Shown here piece by piece: positions 24,285 to 32,400 of a stretch of DNA of 32,894 nt; positions within the stretch are counted from its first letter, which is position 1, and every line of letters begins with the position of its first letter. The notes below the pieces were generated by a model. That model was not told where the DNA came from and searched no databases. It saw nothing but the letters and a program-made list of their open reading frames with translations. Made by a program: the position numbers and the translations under genes. This DNA is from Armatimonadetes bacterium CG06_land_8_20_14_3_00_66_21. Lineage in GTDB: Bacteria; Armatimonadota; Abditibacteriia; CG2-30-66-41. Location of the stretch: assembly GCA_002779825.1 (NCBI GenBank), contig PEVN01000090.1:1-32894 (forward strand). Reading direction: 5' to 3'.

Positions 24285-25632
24285 GGGTCGACGCAGTGAA
24301 CACAAGACAGAAGACCAGCAGGGCCACCATCAGCGCGACCTGAAGCGGCGGCCATTCCAGCAGCCGCCGGGCTCGCGACTCGAACAGGAACTGGTAGAAC
24401 CAAACCGAGAGCACAAGCACCCAAGCGAGGACCGGGAAGCGCGGATCGCCCCAGCCGGCGGCGAAAAGCCGCCGCACAATGAGCACGGCCTCGCCGAAGC
24501 TCCCGGCGCGGAAGAAGATCCACGTGAACGTGACGAAGGCGAACACCCCTAACTGCTTCACGAGCTTGGGTACCCGCTCTCGGTACACGCGCGTCCGCTC
24601 CAGCTCACGAGTGATCACCCGCCCCAGTGCGTGCAGCGTTCCCCACACGATGAACGTCCACCCCGCGCCATGCCAGAGCCCGGAGATCACCATTGTCAGG
24701 AACATGTTCTTGTAGGTGTTGAGCTGGCTGCCGCGGTTGCCCCCCAACGGGATGTAGACATAGTCCTTGAACCACGTCGAGAGGCTGATGTGCCAACGGC
24801 TCCAGAAGTCGCCCAACCCCGTGGCGAGGTAGGGGTTGTTGAAGTTCTGCATCAGGTCGAAGCCCATCACCCGGGCAACGCCTCGGGCCATGTCGGTGTA
24901 GCCACTGAAGTCGAAGTAGATCTGCCAGCCAAATGCGAAGGTGGCAACCAGCAGCGTGAGCCCCTCGTGCATGCCGGGTGCAGCGTAGATCGGGTCCACA
25001 TAGAGGGCGAGGTAATCAGCCAGCGCCACCTTCTTGAAGAACCCGACGAAGAACAGCGACAGCCCGTCGGTGACCCGGCGCCAAGTGATGGACGGCGCCT
25101 CGTGGAGTTGTGGCAGCAGGTTGCTGGCGCGCTCGATGGGTCCTGCCACCAACTGCGGGAACAGCGATACAAAGGTCGCGAAGCGGATGAAGCTCGGCTC
25201 TCGCGGAATCTGCCCTCTGTAGAAGTCGATGGTGTAGCTCATCGACTGGAAGGTGTAGAACGAGATGCCCACCGGCAGCAGCACCTCCGGGGTCGAGATC
25301 GACCAAGCCAAGTGCAGCGCCGAGAGCGCCGCGTTCAGATTCCCCGTGACGAACCCGGCGTACTTGAAGAACCCCAGCAGCCAGAGGTTGTTGACGAGAC
25401 CCACCGCCAGCCAGAGCTTCTTCTTGGGGCTGCGGTCCATCGCCTTCACGACATAGAAGTCCAGCGCGGTCGAGTAGACGATCAGGATCAGGTACAGCGC
25501 GTTCCACCAGCCGTAGAACGCGTAGGAGGCGACCAGCAGCCAGGGCACATAGTAGCGCGTTCGCCTGAGCGGCAAGTAGACGAGGTACACAACCGCGAAG
25601 AAGATAGCGAACGGCCACGTGTGGAAGAGCAT
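24256..25632 (-). CDS. MBOAT family membrane O-acyltransferase (AlgI-like)
   Basis: This 458-aa integral membrane protein, with about ten hydrophobic segments, belongs to the AlgI/DltB branch of MBOAT enzymes, which move acetyl groups across the membrane for O-acetylation of exopolysaccharide. Diagnostic stretches are YTFQSMSYTIDFYRG (126-140), FPQLVAGPIERA (158-169), FDFSGYTDMARG, NFNNPYLATGLGDFWSRWHISLSTW with H281, and GLWHGAGWTF with the catalytic-type H321. The length is normal. The ATG at 25632 begins with the expected FHTWPFAIFF. It overlaps the SGNH gene downstream, forming the two-gene core of an acetylation machine; a glycosyltransferase or polysaccharide synthase is not seen in this window, so the substrate may be made elsewhere. 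Confidence 0.93.
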   Translation of the reverse strand: MLFHTWPFAIFFAVVYLVYLPLRRTRYYVPWLLVASYAFYGWWNALYLILIVYSTALDFYVVKAMDRSPKKKLWLAVGLVNNLWLLGFFKYAGFVTGNLNAALSALHLAWSISTPEVLLPVGISFYTFQSMSYTIDFYRGQIPREPSFIRFATFVSLFPQLVAGPIERASNLLPQLHEAPSITWRRVTDGLSLFFVGFFKKVALADYLALYVDPIYAAPGMHEGLTLLVATFAFGWQIYFDFSGYTDMARGVARVMGFDLMQNFNNPYLATGLGDFWSRWHISLSTWFKDYVYIPLGGNRGSQLNTYKNMFLTMVISGLWHGAGWTFIVWGTLHALGRVITRELERTRVYRERVPKLVKQLGVFAFVTFTWIFFRAGSFGEAVLIVRRLFAAGWGDPRFPVLAWVLVLSVWFYQFLFESRARRLLEWPPLQVALMVALLVFCLVFTASTHEQFIYFQF

Positions 25633-25679
25633 CGCAGGTTCGGGTGAGCAACTGGGCCGGCGCGGTGCCGGTGCCCGGT

Positions 25680-25724
25680 CCGCCCAGAGCGGGCGGCAAT
25701 TCCACACCTGCGAAGGTGTGAAAT
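25680..25724 (-). terminator. Tandem hairpins between HDAC-like and MBOAT genes
   Basis: Stem 1 pairs CACACCT (25703-25709) with AGGTGTG (25714-25720) around a 4-nt loop; read on the minus strand it can extend by T-G and T-A pairs. Stem 2 pairs CCGCCC (25680-25685) with GGGCGG (25691-25696). Both follow the HDAC-like stop closely. No T-run follows, so termination is plausible but not certain; they could also protect or process the MBOAT transcript. Confidence 0.4.
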
Positions 25725-25733
25725 CCGCAACGT

Positions 25734-26777
25734 CTACGGTCGCTGTAACACGCTCAGGTGTGCCGCCACGGAGTCGGCAAGGGCGTCGAGATCATAGCCG
25801 CCCTCAAGCACCGACACAAGCCGCCCGGCGCAGCATTCCTCGGCGATCTCGCGGACGACGGCAGTCAGCTCGGCGAACCCGTTGGTCGTCACCTTCATGC
25901 CGCCCAGCGGGTCCGCTTCGTGGGCGTCGAAGCCGGCCGACACGAACACGAAGTCCGGATGGAAGGCCAACGCCTGGGGCTTCAGGACTTCGCGGAACAC
26001 CCGCAGGTACTCGGCATCGCCGGCGCCGGCCGGAAGGGGGACATTGACGGTGTACCCAGTTCCCTCGCCCGTTCCCCGCTCCTCTGCACTGCCGGTGCCT
26101 GGATAGCATGGGTGTTGGTGGGTCGAGAAGTACAGCACCGTCGGGTCCTCGTCGAACGCCGCCTGCGTGCCGTTGCCGTGGTGAACGTCCCAGTCCACGA
26201 TCAGTACCTTCTTCAGCCCGTGCTTGCGCTGAGCGTAGCGCGCACCAACCGCCACGTTGTTGAACAGGCAGAAGCCCATGGAGCGGTTCGCCAACGCGTG
26301 GTGCCCCGGCGGGCGCACGGCGCAGAAGGCGCTCCGCACTTCGCCGGCCAGCACCGCGTCGACGGCCGTCAGCACGCCGCCGGCGGCCAGACAAGCCACC
26401 TCGAACGAGCGCGCCGAGAGCGGCGTGTCGCGCGAGTGAAGCACCCCGTCGCCCCGCTCGCAGGCTTGCTCGACTTCGCGGACGTACTCGGGCGTGTGGA
26501 TCGTGGTGAGCCACTCGGTGGACGCAGGCGCAGGCTCAAGCACCGTTAGCCCGGGCAGTGCGCCGCTCTCCTTCAGCCGCGCGAGGATCGCCGTAAGCCT
26601 GGCGGCCCGCTCGGGATGCCAGCCGCCGGTGTCGTGCTGGAGGTACAGCGCGTCGTAGACGAGCCCTGTTTGCGGGGCACGCTCGAAGACAGGCGAAGGA
26701 GCCGTGAACGCAGGAAGTGCGGACATGGTCGCAACGACGGCAGCGCTCCAGTGGATGCTCAGGGGCCGGTATGGCAT
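25734..26777 (-). CDS. Histone deacetylase family protein, possibly exported
   Basis: This 347-aa zinc deacetylase belongs to the HDAC/acetoin-utilisation/acetylpolyamine amidohydrolase superfamily. Motifs are HDTGGWHPERAARL (48-61), RPPGHHA with H159/H160, VDWDVHHGNG with zinc ligands D197 and H199, SAGFDAHEADPLGG with zinc ligand D284, and EGGYD with catalytic Y328. All catalytic residues are present. Conserved sequence begins only at residue 37. The 36-residue extension (R4, then IHWSAAVVATMSALPAFTA) resembles a signal peptide, which is unusual for the family; an internal ATG at 26726 would remove most of it but has no ribosome-binding site. It sits upstream of the MBOAT gene with two hairpins between. 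Substrate unknown. Confidence 0.93.
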   Translation of the reverse strand: MPYRPLSIHWSAAVVATMSALPAFTAPSPVFERAPQTGLVYDALYLQHDTGGWHPERAARLTAILARLKESGALPGLTVLEPAPASTEWLTTIHTPEYVREVEQACERGDGVLHSRDTPLSARSFEVACLAAGGVLTAVDAVLAGEVRSAFCAVRPPGHHALANRSMGFCLFNNVAVGARYAQRKHGLKKVLIVDWDVHHGNGTQAAFDEDPTVLYFSTHQHPCYPGTGSAEERGTGEGTGYTVNVPLPAGAGDAEYLRVFREVLKPQALAFHPDFVFVSAGFDAHEADPLGGMKVTTNGFAELTAVVREIAEECCAGRLVSVLEGGYDLDALADSVAAHLSVLQRP

Positions 26778-27128
26778 CGCGGACTGCGCTCACCGCCAGA
26801 TCGGGTCTTCAGACCCGGCGATTGTACTGCATCCGGTCTCCGGTTGCTGGTACCCGCACCCGCTGGGCCGGACGGCAGCACCGGCAGACGCATCCGTTGA
26901 TGGCAGCGCGAGTCTGCCCAGCTTGCGGCCGGCCGTCGACTCGTCCTCCGCTGCCTTCGCCCGGCGCCTACAATGTGAACCCCGAGGTCTTCACGTGCAA
27001 CCTGGCCTTCACTGACCCTGCTTTCTCACCAGCAAGCGTGTGGAACAGAACTCCGTTCCCGGAAGTCTCACGGCTTGGGCAGGCGACGACCTAAGCAGGG
27101 GCCGCGCAGGACAAGGAGAAAGCCGCAC
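26778..27128. other. 351-bp divergent intergenic region
   Basis: No coding sequence is convincing here. It holds a perfect 6-bp hairpin CGGGTC-TTCA-GACCCG (26802-26817), 25 bp from the HDAC-like start. A TACAAT hexamer lies on the minus strand at 26821-26826, and another on the plus strand at 26969-26974. Neither hexamer has a recognisable -35 box. The hairpin could be an operator for either flanking gene. Confidence 0.3.
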
Positions 27129-27362
27129 ATGAGAGGCCGGTCGGCAGCGACTTGGCTGCTATTCGGGCTGACGTTGGGCGTCGCCTGCGCACCGCCGCCG
27201 CAACCTGAGACGCAGGACCCGTCCAAGCAGTGCCCCGGCTGGCTCGATCTCCGGTTCCCCGCCACGAAGGCTCCGATGCAGACGATCCGAGTCCACCTCA
27301 ACGTTGGCTTGGTGCCGAGTTGGAACGAGATCGACGCGGTGGAGCTAATCGGGACGCCGTAG
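27129..27362 (+). CDS. Small secreted protein, possible lipoprotein
   Basis: This 77-aa product starts at an ATG with AAGGAG about 10 nt upstream. The N-terminus ATWLLFGLTLGVAC followed by a Pro-rich segment looks like a lipoprotein signal with C20, though the lipobox is imperfect. The C-terminal half (WLDLRFPATKAPMQTIRVHL, then PSWNEIDAVELIG) resembles the last strands of discoidin-like domains, where a phrase like W-EIDAVEL-G is common. It may be a genuine mini-protein or the remnant of a longer gene. Confidence 0.55.
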   Translation: MRGRSAATWLLFGLTLGVACAPPPQPETQDPSKQCPGWLDLRFPATKAPMQTIRVHLNVGLVPSWNEIDAVELIGTP

Positions 27363-27434
27363 CCGCGGCTTGCCGTGCTGCCGTGAGGAATCACAGTACC
27401 CAACGCAGGAACAACGAGGAAGGGGAGAAGCAAC

Positions 27435-27854
27435 ATGAAGAAGCTACTGGCGGGAATGATGACTGCCGCGATGTGGTGTGCGTGCATTCAGCACGGTCTT
27501 GCCATGGGCGAAGTCACAGCAGTCACGAAGCAGACCCAAGCCGAGTTGGGGCTCACCTTCACGCTCGTCGGCGACCGTGTCGATGACGAGGCGGTTCTTG
27601 TCCGAATGGAGGTCTCCAAAGAGGGAAAGCTGAAGCGCCTCCGAAGCGTACGGATGAGAATCGGCCCAGGAAGGCCCCTGGTTGCGGCGACCCTCCAAAC
27701 GACGCCCGGCAAGGACGGCTCCTGGGTCGTGTCGTTCCAGCTCTGCCCCGAACTGGCAGACAAGTGCTGCATTGACCTCATCGTCCCGTCAGACCCCCTA
27801 TCCTATGAGGTTTATGCCGTCGAACTCAAGGGGTACGTGACCACCAGGGGGTAG
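27435..27854 (+). CDS. Small secreted hypothetical protein
   Basis: The 139-aa product begins at an ATG with a GAAGGGGAG site upstream and has a signal peptide (KKLLAGMMTAAMWCACIQHGLA). The mature part is beta-rich with three cysteines near the end (LCPELADKCCID). I do not recognise a family. Its C-terminus (YEVYAVELKG) resembles that of the preceding small protein (NEIDAVELIG), and the two genes are 72 bp apart on the same strand, so they may be related or act together. Confidence 0.6.
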   Translation: MKKLLAGMMTAAMWCACIQHGLAMGEVTAVTKQTQAELGLTFTLVGDRVDDEAVLVRMEVSKEGKLKRLRSVRMRIGPGRPLVAATLQTTPGKDGSWVVSFQLCPELADKCCIDLIVPSDPLSYEVYAVELKGYVTTRG

Positions 27855-28068
27855 CCCACCCGGCGGACCCACGTCGGGAGGCGGGGTGAATCTCCTTCTC
27901 GAACGCGAAGTCGCCGAGTGATCGCCGCCGGTCGGCCGCCGCGCCGGGGTGCCGGTCCGGGCTCAGTCTGCCCCGTGTCGCCTTGGGTGCCGCAAGAGGA
28001 ATGGCGCCGAGGACCGCGAACGAGGTCCCCCATTCCGGTGCTGGACCCGCAACTCCGATAGGGGAGGC

Positions 28069-28299
28069 GTGGGCGTCGCCGACCTGAAGACGTACAAGGC
28101 CCTCGGCTGGATCTCCGGGATGAAGGTCCCGGTTGGTTTGGCGGTGTCTCCGAAGACGCCCTGGCTCTACGTTACGAATCGCGACCTCAACACCGTGAGC
28201 GTGATCGACCCAACCACGGGGCAACTCGTCGGGAGCATTCCGTTGGCGTCCACTCCGGGCGGCAAGTGGCCAGGCAAATCCCCGACCGACGGACGCTGA
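28069..28299 (+). pseudogene. YncE-like beta-propeller relic
   Basis: About 76 codons read ADLKTYKALGWI, then PWLYVTNRDLNTVSVIDPTT, the blade repeat of YncE/surface-layer beta-propellers. Only one to two of the normal six or seven blades are present, and the frame upstream (27949-28068) does not look like protein. The GTG at 28069 has GGGGAGG almost touching it, too close for normal initiation. The surrounding stretch 27855-28337 holds nothing else I can recognise. It is probably the end of a deleted gene. Confidence 0.45.
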
Positions 28300-28337
28300 C
28301 TCGACGACCACCCGACAACAGACGGAGGACCCCAGCA

Positions 28338-28610
28338 GTGAACAAACGCGCCCTCGCAGGCCTCTTGCTCCGCTCCACACTCTACGGGTTTCTGACGCTC
28401 CTGATTTGGTTCGTGATGGTCCGCGTCGCAGGTCAGTGGATGTATGAGATGCACCGACTGGTCTTCGGCACGCCAACCCTCACTCGTCACGAGTTCGACC
28501 TCCTGAACTACTGCGGCTTCGTGCTCCTGAAATTGCTGGTGATCGTGGCGTTCGCCATCCCGTATTTCGCGGTGCGGTTCAGTGCCGACTACGCCAGCTC
28601 GCCCGACTGA
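28338..28610 (+). CDS. Small two-helix membrane protein
   Basis: The 90-aa product starts at a GTG with GGAGG 9-10 nt upstream, a strong site. Two hydrophobic helices span about 10-32 (LLRSTLYGFLTLLIWFVMVRV) and 58-80 (YCGFVLLKLLVIVAFAIPYF). The connecting loop is polar and contains two His residues (MHRLVF, TRHEF). I recognise no family. It is close upstream of the PEBP-like lipoprotein on the same strand (89 bp). Confidence 0.6.
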   Translation: MNKRALAGLLLRSTLYGFLTLLIWFVMVRVAGQWMYEMHRLVFGTPTLTRHEFDLLNYCGFVLLKLLVIVAFAIPYFAVRFSADYASSPD

Positions 28611-28699
28611 GAGGGCAAAGGAGCGCTCGGGCGCTGGCCGAACAGGACAGGCAGGCGCGCGCCTTGCGTGGAGATTCCTCGTGCCTCGGAGATGATGTC

Positions 28700-29305
28700 A
28701 TGCCGATCCCGCCTCGTGTTCGCCCTTGTCTCCTCCGCGGTCTGACAGCGCTTGCATTGGTGACCGGCTGCGCGCGGGAGGCGCCGCCGCCTCCCGCGCC
28801 GGCCGGCGCGCCGACGGCGAAGGAGGCCAACGCAGAATCAGCGGCGCTGCAAGTGACCAGCTCCGCCTTCTCCGACGGGCAGCCCATTCCCACCAAGTAC
28901 ACCTGCGACGGCGAGAACGTCTCCCCTCCGCTCAAGTGGACCGGCGTGCCGGCAGCCGCGAAGAGCGTTGCGCTGATCTGCGACGATCCCGACGCGCCGG
29001 CCGGTACGTGGGTGCACTGGGTCGCGTACGGCCTGCCGGCAAGTGCCACCGGGCTGCCGGAGGGCGTGGCGCCAGAGAGCGCCCTTGCTGGTGGCGGCAA
29101 GCAGGGCACCAACGACTTCAAGCGGATCGGCTACGGCGGCCCGGGCCCGCCCGGCGGGAAGGCACACCACTACCACTTCAAGCTCTACGCGCTGGACGCC
29201 GAGGTCGACCTGCCCTCCACGGCGACCAAGACCATTCTCGAGAAAGCGATGGCAGGCCACGTCGTCGCCACCGGCGAGCTTGTGGGGACCTACCAGCGGC
29301 GGTAG
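28700..29305 (+). CDS. YbhB/YbcL (PEBP / Raf kinase inhibitor-like) lipoprotein
   Basis: This 201-aa protein belongs to the bacterial phosphatidylethanolamine-binding-protein-like family, small ligand-binding beta-folds of uncertain role. The N-terminus LRGLTALALVTGC is a clean lipobox with C24, followed by an Ala/Pro-rich tether (25-45). The domain shows DGQPIPTKYTCDGENVSPPL, the ligand-site DDPDAPAGTWVHWV, GYGGPGPPGGKAHHYHFKLYALD and the closing ILEKAMAGHVVATGELVGTY. The ATG at 28700 has CGGAG upstream. All expected motifs are present and the length is normal plus the tether. Confidence 0.93.
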   Translation: MPIPPRVRPCLLRGLTALALVTGCAREAPPPPAPAGAPTAKEANAESAALQVTSSAFSDGQPIPTKYTCDGENVSPPLKWTGVPAAAKSVALICDDPDAPAGTWVHWVAYGLPASATGLPEGVAPESALAGGGKQGTNDFKRIGYGGPGPPGGKAHHYHFKLYALDAEVDLPSTATKTILEKAMAGHVVATGELVGTYQRR

Positions 29306-29307
29306 TC

Positions 29308-29379
29308 ATCAGCCCGATCGGGCTGATCCGTCAGATCGGACAGACTCAACGATGCGCGCCGGCCCTGACACATGACACA
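29308..29379. repeat. 20-bp perfect palindrome and short repeats after the PEBP gene
   Basis: ATCAGCCCGATCGGGCTGAT (29308-29327) is a perfect 20-bp palindrome 2 nt past the PEBP stop. Further GATCGGAC-type units follow to 29345, and TGACACA occurs twice in tandem at 29366-29379. The gap is 101 bp. The palindrome could fold as a terminator-like hairpin but lacks a T-run. Confidence 0.5.
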
Positions 29380-29406
29380 CGAAGAGTATTCGCCCAGGAG
29401 ACGACC

Positions 29407-32400
29407 ATGCACCTCCACTCCCGGCTCCGCAGCCTGCCACTGATCGCGCTGACGGCGCTGCTTCACACTGTCCCGCCGGCGACGGCTCAAGCGCTGCTGA
29501 CGGCGTACCGCACGGGCACTCCGCCGACGCTCGATGGCAGCCTCGACGACTCGTGTTGGCGCCAGGCAAGCATCACCTCGATGTTCCTGTCGGCACAGGC
29601 AACCGGGCTTCCTGAAGCGCAGACCCAGGTGCGCGCGTGCTGGGACGAGGCGAACCTGTACCTCGGCGTCGAAGCCTTCGAGCCGTTCCTGAACCCGAAG
29701 CTCAACATGCTGCATGCGGTGAAGGCGGAGCAGACTGGACCCGACGCGAACGTGTTCCGCGACGACTGCTTCGAGGTCTTCCTTCGCCCGGACGGGAGAG
29801 CCACCTTCCACTTCGCGGCCAACTCGGGGACGGGGACTTACGACGCGCGCGACGGGGACAGCTCGTGGAACTGCGCGTGGCAGTGCGTCCCGCACCGGGG
29901 CGCCGAGAGCTACGTCCTGGAGATCGCCGTTCCCTTCGCGGCGTTGGGTGCAAGGCCGGCCGGCGAGTGGCGCGCCAACTTCTGCCGCGAACGCACAGCC
30001 GTGACGGAACTGAGCACGTGGAGCGGACTTCAGGGCGCGTTCAACCAGCCGGAAGCCTTCGGCACGCTCCGTTTCGCAGAGACGGGGCCGGCACTGGGCG
30101 AAGTGCGCCTCACCCGCGCCGAGAACGCGCTGGAGCTGCACGCGACGATGGCTGGCACGCAGTCGGCTGCGCTGGAGGCGCGTGTCACGGCGGGGAAGCA
30201 CGCCGCCACCGCCTCCGCGCAGGGGAGCGGCAATGCCGAGCTGCAGGTCCGCGTAGGGCTTCCCGAGGCGGCGACCCGCTCGGGCCGGGCGACGCTGCAG
30301 TACGCACTGCGGCAAGGCGACCAAGTGGTGGTGCGGTCAGCCGGGGTGCCGCAGTTGATTGCCGCCGGCGTCGTGCGGCTGTCGCTCGCGCCGCGAGACG
30401 CCGAGGTTGCGGCATTCCTCAATGGAAAGCCCGTGGCGGCAGCCGCGGGCGAAGCACGGCTCGACCTCGCTGCCGGACTGAACGTAATCGCGGTGGAAGC
30501 GACAGCGCGTGGCGACGCAGCGGCCGTCGCGCCGAAGCTCGAGGCGGCCGGGCGCGCGCTCACGCCTCGTTGGCTGACCCGGGCGACGCCACCTGTAGAG
30601 GGCTGGCGGCAGGCGCTTCCCGGCGAGGGGTGGAACGGAGTCGAGCGACGCGGCGAGGGAATCTGGGCTCCGGGCAAGCCGCAGCAGGCGTTCTTCGCCT
30701 GCGGAGTGTACGTCGGCGACCCGACGCCTCAGTTCTTCCCGAAGCAGGACGTCTGCTACCTCCCCCGCGGCAGCAAGCAGTTGATGCGCGTCTACCTGCA
30801 TGCGCCGATCGACATGCCGCAGGACGGCTACCGGATGGTCGTGGAGGCACCGGCTGGCCTGAAGTACGTGGCGGCGGAGCCGATCACCGGCGGCAATCCG
30901 GTAGTCGCGCAAGCGGGAACTACCGAGACGGACGGGCAGAAGCTCGCGCGCTATCACGTCACCTACGGGCTCATGCCCCGGCAAGGCTTCGAGCTGGCGA
31001 TGCGTTGGGGCGACAAGGCGAACACCACCCTCGCGTACGAGCCGACGCTCTCCGCCGGCGGCACGTTCGGCTGGCGTCACCTGTCGATGGAAGTAACGCC
31101 ACCCCTGGGCGCCGTCAGCGCGCACCCGCTGATCATCAAGTGGCAGAACCGCGGCATCACCGGCACCTTCTGGGTGGACAACGTCTCGTTCCACGAGAAG
31201 GGCGCCGACAAGAACCTGCTCTCCCTGGGCGCCTTCGACGAGCCGGAGTACGGCAAGCATGGGCTGCTGGTGCCGGAAGGTCCGGACGGCTCCAAGTGCG
31301 TGCGGATCGTGTCCACACCCCAAGGGGCCGACAAGCAGCAGGCGTTCTGGGTCGACAAGGAGAGCACCGTCGCCGTGGACCCGGCGAAAACGTACGTCAT
31401 CGAGCTGGACCTCCGCTGCGAGAGACTCGGCTCGCCGCACGGCAAGCCGCTTTGCGGCCTGCTGTTCGAAACGCCGGTTGAGATGGCGGAAGGCGAGTAC
31501 GCTGCCTACACCTACTTCGAGAGCCTCGACGGCACGCTCACCGAACTCCCCCAGCGTAGCCGCGTCGTCGTGTTGCCGCCGTTGAAGGACGTCCGCCCGC
31601 AGCGCGCGCGGATCAGCCCGTGCTACTACAGCTCGCTCTTCAGGAACGACGAGGTGGCGAAGGCGTACGCCGAGAACTGCCGGGCGGCTGGGATCGCGTG
31701 GACCTACGGCAAGGTCAACAACAACGTTGTCCCGGAGTTGCTCCCGCTCGGGCACAAGGTGTTCCTGAGCATTGGCTGGGAGCCGTGGCACGCGCTGATC
31801 GAGATGCGGCCGTTCCTGGAAGCGCACCCGGAGCTGCGTGCGCAGGACTTTGGGGGGAAGCCGCTGGAGAACGTCTTCTGCCCGACGTGGCTCCTCACCG
31901 ACGGCGGCGAGATGATCGCCCATCTCCAGAAGTGGCTGCTCAACACCGTCAACACAGAGCCATACGCCGGCGCCAACTGGGACGTCGAGCAGCCGGTCGT
32001 GGACCCGCCGACGTTCTGCACGTGCCCGCGCTGCCTGACGGCCTTCCGCAAGTTCGCCGGTCTCCCCGCCGACGCGCCGCTTGACCCCGACACGATCCTG
32101 AAGCAGCACCGCGCCCAGTGGACCGACTTTCGCTGCGGCCAGAACGCCGAGCTGGCGGGACACCTCAAAAAGGCCCTGAGCAAGGCCGACCGCCCGGTGG
32201 AGTTCTCGCTCTACTCGGGCTACGAAGGCACCCGTACCAAAGAGCACTACGGCGTCGACTGGAAGAAGATGGCGCCCCATCTCGACTTCGGCATCGCCGG
32301 CTACGGCGGCGACCGGGCGAGCGTCCGCGCCACGTTGGACGCCCTGGGCGAGGTCCCCTTCATGGGCGGCGAGATGTGGTACCTGTCAGACACCGACGAC

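Noticed and set aside
28726..29406. Long upstream extension of the large CBM9 hydrolase reading frame
   Set aside because: The frame is open but overlaps the well-supported PEBP lipoprotein in another frame and gives Arg-rich nonsense; the ATG at 29407 has a ribosome-binding site and a signal peptide.
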